From the NCBI GenBank assembly GCA_012295275.1, contig CM022672.1:477943-541942 (forward strand): 64,000 nucleotides of DNA, written 5' to 3'. This stretch comes from Chrysomallon squamiferum (lineage: Eukaryota; Mollusca; Gastropoda; Neomphalida; Peltospiridae). Under the pieces are notes generated by a model. It saw only the letters and a list, made by a program, of their open reading frames with translations, ran no database searches and was not told where the DNA came from. The position numbers and the translations under genes were made by a program. How positions within the stretch are numbered: the first letter of the stretch is position 1; every line of letters begins with the position of its first letter. Positions 57,456-64,000 of this stretch are shown one piece after another.

Positions 57456-60400
57456 AAATATTGTTTTAGAACTGATATCTGAAGTGTGTCGCCAGTTTTC
57501 TGTACTCATTGTAAAACTTACAAGATCTGTTTGAGTAATAAGACATATTTCTTTTAAAACAAATGTGTTAAGTGATTCTAGAATTTCCAGTAAAAATACC
57601 AAAGTTAGAACAACCCTTTATTTGACTAACAGATTTTCATTTTAAAACTCAGTTTTCTGCATGGAACAAGATTCTCTTTTGTCATGTTACTGTGTTAGTA
57701 TTTAATAAACTGTCACACTTATGTGTCAGACAGATATTCTTATCAAAAAATGAAAAATCTAAAAATCACCAGTTTTCTATATTTTTAGAACAGCCTCTTG
57801 ACGGCAGACATAAAAACTAGGCTACCCTCTGATGTAGACACCATTAAAAATGTTATTGATCTGTTTTTAAATAGATTTTAAAGTGTGCCATCACAAAAAC
57901 TGTCAATGCTGTCTTATAACAACTGTTACTGATTTAAATTGTAAAACATATATTCAGTGTGTGTTATCATTGAAACTGATGCAAAAAAAACAAAACAACA
58001 AACCTCTAGCAATTCTGTGTTCAATGTCTTTTCTGTGTTAAAAAATAGATATTAAAAACTAGCATGTCATCTCATGTTTGTATTGATAAAACTAGAACTG
58101 ATTTAGTTTGGTGTTGTTAAATATTATAGTGATTTCTCACAACTGACATCTTATAAAGTCTTACATATAAAACATGAAAAATGTTATCACTTTTCTCTGT
58201 TAAAATTTACTGTTATAAAACAATAAAGTGCAGTATTGTTTAGACTATTGTATTAAACACTTTTACATTACAGTCATACATCTAAATGTGTATATATATA
58301 TATATATATATGTGAGTATTTTATTTATATATATATATATATATATAATCCTTGGTTATAATTTATAAAGCATGAAAAACAATGCTATTTGGTATATTAA
58401 TAACAAATCAGTTACTATTTCCATAATGAATCTTGTTTTTAAGCAGTAAATCTGGCATGGTCAAAGGGAAATAACTGTGTGCATCATAATTACATTTGTG
58501 TTTACATATCTAGCCAACAGATCTGGGGTTTGGGGTGGGGGTTGTCTCCTCCATGTGTAATGTTTAAGTCGCTTTCTCCAAACATACTTAATACATTTAG
58601 CTTCATCAGAAAACATTTGTAATTGCCTCTCTCAGTCCTTGACTTTATCAAATATGTGTCTCAGTGTTTCTTCACCTTCTTATTAACTATAATTATTATT
58701 ATAATGTTACATCATCATCAAAACCTTGTGACTGTAAATGGCATTTTAAAATGTATTACGAGACCATTTATCACTGTGAAAGCATGATGTGTGAGATTTC
58801 AAACTGTGTGACTCACAGTTAAATAACAATGCCAAACGTGTGAGATTATTAATAAATAAAACTCAAAATTAGACAAGTTGCCAAAATTACTGTTTGAGTT
58901 GTGAACTGTTTTATATGATAAACATGTAAATTTTACAATCTATGTATGTGATAATCATTTTATAAACCGTAGTTTTACGATGTGAATTGTGAAATCAGAG
59001 AAAGCCAAAATTAAAGAACCAGGACATAGACTGGTTTGGACAAATCAAGAAACTGATGTGTTAACTGCACAGTAACAAACTCTTTTCTTTCCATTTACCT
59101 CAGTGACACAGTTCCTACTCTCGTCCACAGGTTCTCTTTTAACTTTATCAAGTTTTCTACTGACCCAAGATGATGTAAACTACATACTGTGAAAATATCA
59201 GTTCTTGTTTTCCACTGATTTATGATAGAATGAATATAATTAATTGTTGTTCTTCCATAAACCTGTCAAAAAAAAAAGAAAAAAAAAAAAAAGAATAATA
59301 ATAATAATAAATAATTATATAAATAAATAAATAAATAAATAATAAAATTTTTAAAAATTCAAATATAAAGTAGGAAAGAAATTTTGACTTTTTTGGATGT
59401 CAAATAAAACTAATTTTGTCAAAATGTTTGTGTATACTCTGCAACATAATTAGTGAGTTATCTAAATACAACATTAAAGTGAAGTAGTAATACAAATGTA
59501 TTGTGACAGTAGAAATGTGAAAATATTAATATACTAGGAGTTAACTCGTGTTATTATGCACTACCCTGTCATTGCTGTATTTAGTCATATGCAATATAAA
59601 TATGTTTATATCATGTTTTTATTTTTATTTATTTATTTTCTTTTCATTTGTTTTGTATTTTAAATTTGATACTACATAAAGATTTGTTGAAAATATAATT
59701 TATTTATTATTATTTTTGTTATTAATCAACTACTGTTATTATTATTAATATAGTATTCTTTATATTATTTATTTATTTATTATTATTATTTTTTATTATT
59801 GTAAATTCATTTATGTGAATATTAACTAAAACGTGACTTGTAGTGTAGATAAAAACACTTTACAGTGTTTGAGTAAGCAGTTTAAAAACTCTGTTAAATA
59901 TGACAGTGGTGTGCTGTAATACAGTCAGTTGTAGTTTTTCTAAAGAGCAGTGTTTGAGACTTTATTGTGTTGTCAGTAGTTGTAAAGATGTGTAGAATTA
60001 TTTCTAAATAACAAGAAATGAGTTGAGATGTCACATTTAAAAACCAATGTCTAGGATTGTTTTTTTTTGTTGAAGTAACATTTTGTTACTTGCAGTTTGT
60101 TGAAACATGCAGCTTATGGAGTAAAATCACTACACTTTGTCATACTGTGTATATTTAAATATGTATGCTTCAAATGTTTGTAACAAAAAATAATCAGAAC
60201 CGGATTGTCATTTGATAAAACAAGTTATAATTAATTTATGTCACTTTTTTTACAGATTATGAAATTAATTTTTTTCTTTTTTATTTATTCATTTTGTTAC
60301 AAGATACAAGGGTGTCATTATCTGACATTTAAACTGAATTACATTAATGCAGAATACATTTAGTAACATATAATTTTTAAAAATTTATAACATATAATTT

Positions 60401-61394
60401 TTAAAAATTTATGTACATACTGAAAGAAAATTTACATATCATAAACGTCTATTAAAAAAAAAAAAAAAAATGTTATATTCAGTTTTAAATGCAGCCAAAA
60501 TGTGTCTGGACACATTAAGGACTATAACAGTTATTCAAAAACATAACACACAACTGTCTTGTTTTAAATCTAGACTGAAAACAGAACATAGTATTTTATG
60601 TATACAGTAAAACGTTATACTTGATAACATGACAGTATGTTGGTTGAGGTGTTCCCCATGTAATCACATGGCTTTGTTTTAAAATCGAGTGAAAACCTGT
60701 ACAGTGTGTAAATATTTCTTGTTGTGCAAACAGGACTTTGCTCCAGTTGTGATATAAATTATGAAATCAGTAACACCGTGTTTTGTTTTCTTTTTTGACA
60801 GTCATCATAAAGTTTACATCATTATTATAGGCCTGTTATTTATTTATTTATTTATTTATAATCTGTATTAAGTGAATAAAAACTCTATTTTCTTTATATC
60901 ACTGTTATATTAATGGTTTTTTTTTTTATCTAAAACAAAATTGCTGTATGTAACTTTCTTCAGGTCTAAGTTAATAGAACAGACCTTCTTTGCATTCACT
61001 TTGTGTCGTCAGTGATTCTTGTTAAAGGTTACTTGTTCCAGTTTCACGAATATAAGTTTCCTCAATTACAGTTAAAATTATAACCTTAACAATAAAATTA
61101 TCTGAACGTTTCGTTACTAAATTTTCAAATAGTAAATACTTTTAGAACTCTGATAATTAGTTTTTAGAACTTTTGTGATTATGTTTCAAAACTCTGATAA
61201 TTAGTTTTTAAAACCCTGATAATTAATTTTTATAACTCTGGTAATTAGGTTTTGTTTGTTTACTAATCAGTTTTATCAATACTGTTTTATAAATGCCCGG
61301 TAAAACGTTCAGCTAACCAACAGTTGTCGTCCTTTTAACAATCCTTCAAACGTGTAACAGTTGGTATTGTTATTTTTATTATTATTATTACAAA
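57456..61394. other. Downstream region of the F-box gene
   Basis: AT-rich 3' UTR or intergenic sequence with (TA)n at 58290-58350, A-rich and AAAT-rich tracts at 59265-59345 and long T runs. No coding exon or RNA gene recognised. Confidence 0.6.
57704..57709 (+). terminator. Candidate poly(A) signal of the F-box gene
   Basis: First clear AATAAA downstream of the stop codon (about 515 bp). Another lies at 58222-58227. The true 3' end is not determined. Confidence 0.3.
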
Positions 61395-61680
61395 CTTAAA
61401 ATCTCTTATCCAAAATGCTTGGACCGGAAGTGTTTCGGACTTTGGTAAAATGAGGATATCGCCTGAGAACAGGATGTAATTCTAAACACGAATTCTATCT
61501 AAGCAGAACTTGCATAAACAGTTAAAACATTATATATACATATATAGCATTTTGTGATAAAATAAAAACAGTCCGAAAACTAAGATATCACTATTTCTGC
61601 TGTAGGATTTCGGAGCGTTTTGGATATCTGAATTTTGTATAAGTGATCCTCAACCGTATTGTTACTGGGTTGGTGTTTTG
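61395..61680. mobile_element. Degraded short inverted-repeat DNA element, copy 2
   Basis: The left end reads cttatccaaaatgcttggac then cggaagtgtttcgga. The right end, read in reverse complement, is cttatacaaaattcag, then atccaaaacgctccgaaat, a degenerate match to the left end. The interior has aacaggatgtaattctaaac, shared in part with the copy at 46975. The arrangement suggests a non-autonomous DNA transposon of about 285 bp. No transposase frame is present. Confidence 0.5.
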
Positions 61681-61694
61681 ATGCAGTATCATCA

Positions 61695-61740
<46 letters not shown>

Positions 61741-61741
61741 G
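61695..61741. repeat. (ATT)n microsatellite
   Basis: About 14 ATT units immediately right of the transposon-like element. Confidence 0.95.
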
Positions 61742-61864
61742 GATTTTTATATTATAAATTTTCACCAGTTTTTGCAGGTTATTTTTAGTCTCGGACAGTC
61801 TAACTGGTATTCAGTTTTATCAGTCCGTTCTGACCGGTCAGTAATCAGTTTTATACTCGCTGTT

Positions 61865-62500
61865 TTACCACCTGTATCACTGTTACACTGTTTTACCACC
61901 TGTATCACTATTGTTATACTGTTTTACCACCTGTATCACTATTGTTAGACTGTTTTACCACCTGTATCACTGTTGTTACACTGTTTTACCACCTGTATCA
62001 CTGTTTTACCTGTTTTTACCACTGTTATTTATACTGTTTTTACCTGTTTTACCACTGTTTTATCACTGTTTTTACACTGTTTTACCACCTGTATCACTAT
62101 TGTTATACTGTTTTACCACCTGTATCACTGTTGTTACACTGTTTTACCACCTGTGTCACTGTTGTTACACTGTTTTACCACGTGTATCACTGTTGTTATA
62201 CTGTTTTACCACCTGTATCACTATTGTTACACTGTTTTACCACGTGTATCACTGTTGTTACACTGTTGTTACACTGTTTTACCACCTGTATCACTATTGT
62301 TACACTGTTTTACCACGTGTATCACTGTTGTTATACTGTTTTACCACGTGTATCACTGTTGTTACACTGTTTTACCACGTGTATCACTGTTGTTACACTG
62401 TTTTACCACCTGTATCACTGTTGTTATACTGTTTTACCACCTGTATCACTGTTGTTATACTGTTTTACCACCTATATCACTATTGTTATACTGTTTATAT
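61865..62500. repeat. 31-bp tandem repeat
   Basis: About twenty copies of ctgttttaccacctgtatca followed by ctgttgttata with point variants (acgtgtatc, ctattg). It is open in three frames only because 31-bp units rotate the frame without stops. Confidence 0.95.
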
Positions 62501-62564
62501 CATTTTATAAATACTTCATCAGTTTGTATTTTATGATCTTCAGTTATATAATCTTGCAACCTTG

Positions 62565-62682
62565 GTACTATTACTACTGCTACTACTACTACTACTACTA
62601 CTATTACTACAACTACCACCACCACTACTACTACTATTACTACAACTACCACCACCACTACTACTACTACTAAAAACAGTAA
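62565..62682. repeat. (ACT)n / (ACC)n trinucleotide repeat
   Basis: Imperfect act and acc triplets over about 115 bp, with an internal duplication of attactacaactaccacca. Confidence 0.92.
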
Positions 62683-64000
62683 TAATGATATATTATTATT
62701 GTTTTTTTTTTTTATATTATTTTATTTTATTTTATTTTAGAGAAAGGAAAGGAAAAATAAAAACATTAATAACAAACAAGAACAAAAATTCTTTCTCTTT
62801 CATAAATATGATATTACGACTTAAGATTTCACACTCACTCAAGTAACTGTAATAAAAAATAAAAATTTTGATTATATTTTTCCTTAATGACCGATGCTGT
62901 ATGTATTACAATTTTAAGGTATGTCATGTCATGTTGAACATAAAATGGAATCCAGCCCGTCAGATTCACAAGACAGGACCTGGGATGTACAGCTGCTTTA
63001 CCCCAGATTTCAGCACAACAAATCAATACGACGTTGTGATGCTTGAACAAACTATTTTCACTCTTCCTTATGCTGCTGGCTGTCGCTGTGGGCGATTATT
63101 TAATAATTGTTGTTGTTGATTGTTTATGGCAAATCGATAGACGCCGCTCGTCAAACAACCAGACACGTTTCAGTTCAGTCAGCAATTTTCTACTTCACCT
63201 CGCTCCCTCGTCTTTGCCGTCGTAGTTGACGTTTTGCCGATAATCAATTTTTCAAACTGATGAATGAATCCATACTAACAACTTGACTTCAGACATCGGC
63301 CCCTACGTAGTTTCTAAATCTAGCTGTCACATCGTGCTCAGGGAGGTACTTATGTGGGTGGCAGTAGATTTCATCATATAACCTCCAGACATATATCTAA
63401 ACTGTGCACGTGATTTTGATTTCGTTGCAGTGTAGACTACAATCAAATCTTTTAGTTTGTGTTTGTTTGAGAAATAGCCATCGATGCTAAAACTTCGACA
63501 AATTCTTTCATATTGTGAGAACGTAAACTTTATCATAGAATATTCATAACTACGTCTCAAATGTTCTATCGTAACTGACATTTATTTATTTTATTTTATT
63601 TTATTTTTTGGCTTTAATTTTTTTCGTTGTATGTGTCTGTGTATGTATGTGTGCATAAGTGTGTTTTATGTTTTTGTGTGTTTGCGTGTGTGTGTGTGTG
63701 TGTTTTCTAAAGACTTATTTTCACCACTTTCCTAATCTATATCCTATTAACAACTAATTAACGCATTTGTTTAGAGTCCACTAAATCAGTCGTTGTTTTG
63801 CTTGTCATCACTGGCAGACAGACAAGTAGCTGACGACTGGCTAACAAGTCTCTGTTTTCACAAGCAGTTGAAGCATGTCTTTGACACAAACTGTAGCAAG
63901 TCGTTTGTCACGTCAATAACAGAAAGTTAATACACACAGGCTGCCATTTACATAGTTACGATTTTAAGCTCTGCACGACAACACAACCACTTCCCCTACA
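62683..64000. other. Right end of window, no gene recognised
   Basis: Segments 62890-63560 and 63770-64000 have more balanced composition than the rest and contain short open frames on both strands (for example plus 62868-63119, minus 63327-63581). I recognise no domain, and no splice-consistent set of exons. Part of a neighbouring gene's UTR or promoter is possible. Confidence 0.4.

Noticed and set aside
61911-62673. Three overlapping 190-240 codon frames rich in Cys, Phe, Tyr and Val
   Set aside because: They come from a 31-bp tandem repeat followed by a trinucleotide repeat; all three frames are open, and no domain is present.
63327-63581. 84-codon minus-strand frame near the right edge
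   Set aside because: No recognised homology and no splice context; kept only as part of the unassigned right end.

Overview
This is an animal nuclear genome window, AT-rich, with intron-rich genes, GT-AG splice sites and many micro- and minisatellites. The proteins resemble their vertebrate counterparts closely, but the huntingtin has no polyglutamine tract. Together with the repeat-rich introns, this suggests a lophotrochozoan invertebrate, most likely a mollusc. The species cannot be fixed from the sequence.

Four genes lie in two head-to-head pairs. (1) The 5' part of huntingtin, HTT, is on the minus strand: 17 coding exons between 368 and 8903, with the rest off the left edge. (2) UBLCP1, the nuclear proteasome/CTD phosphatase with a ubiquitin-like domain, is on the plus strand: 9 exons, 11076-14972, 323 aa. 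(3) SLC39A13/ZIP13, a zinc transporter, is on the minus strand: 9 exons, 21448-34591, 409 aa. It has an 8.5 kb first intron that appears to be of GC-AG type. (4) An F-box/LRR protein resembling insect FipoQ is on the plus strand: 7 exons, 35663-57191, 523 aa. Each model keeps its reading frame across every junction. Region 14973-21447 separates the 3' ends of UBLCP1 and SLC39A13. From 57192 to 64000 I see only 3' sequence, repeats and a degraded DNA-transposon-like element.

The most unusual feature is a recurring kind of minisatellite. In three of the four genes, tandem arrays have a repeat unit that straddles an exon edge: the last bases of an intron plus the first bases of the exon, the last bases of an exon plus the donor site, or the end of the ORF with its stop codon. 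I count nine arrays or duplications: two in HTT, two in SLC39A13 and five in the F-box gene. The copies place extra splice acceptors or donors next to the real ones, and in HTT one extra acceptor is in frame. UBLCP1 shows none. Other arrays in the window do not touch exons, and many have periods near 30 or near 62.

The genes do not form an operon and no shared pathway is evident. Two of the four act in protein quality control (UBLCP1 on the proteasome, the F-box protein in ubiquitin ligation). Drosophila FipoQ is named for its effect on polyglutamine toxicity, so its presence within 30 kb of huntingtin is a curiosity rather than evidence of function.
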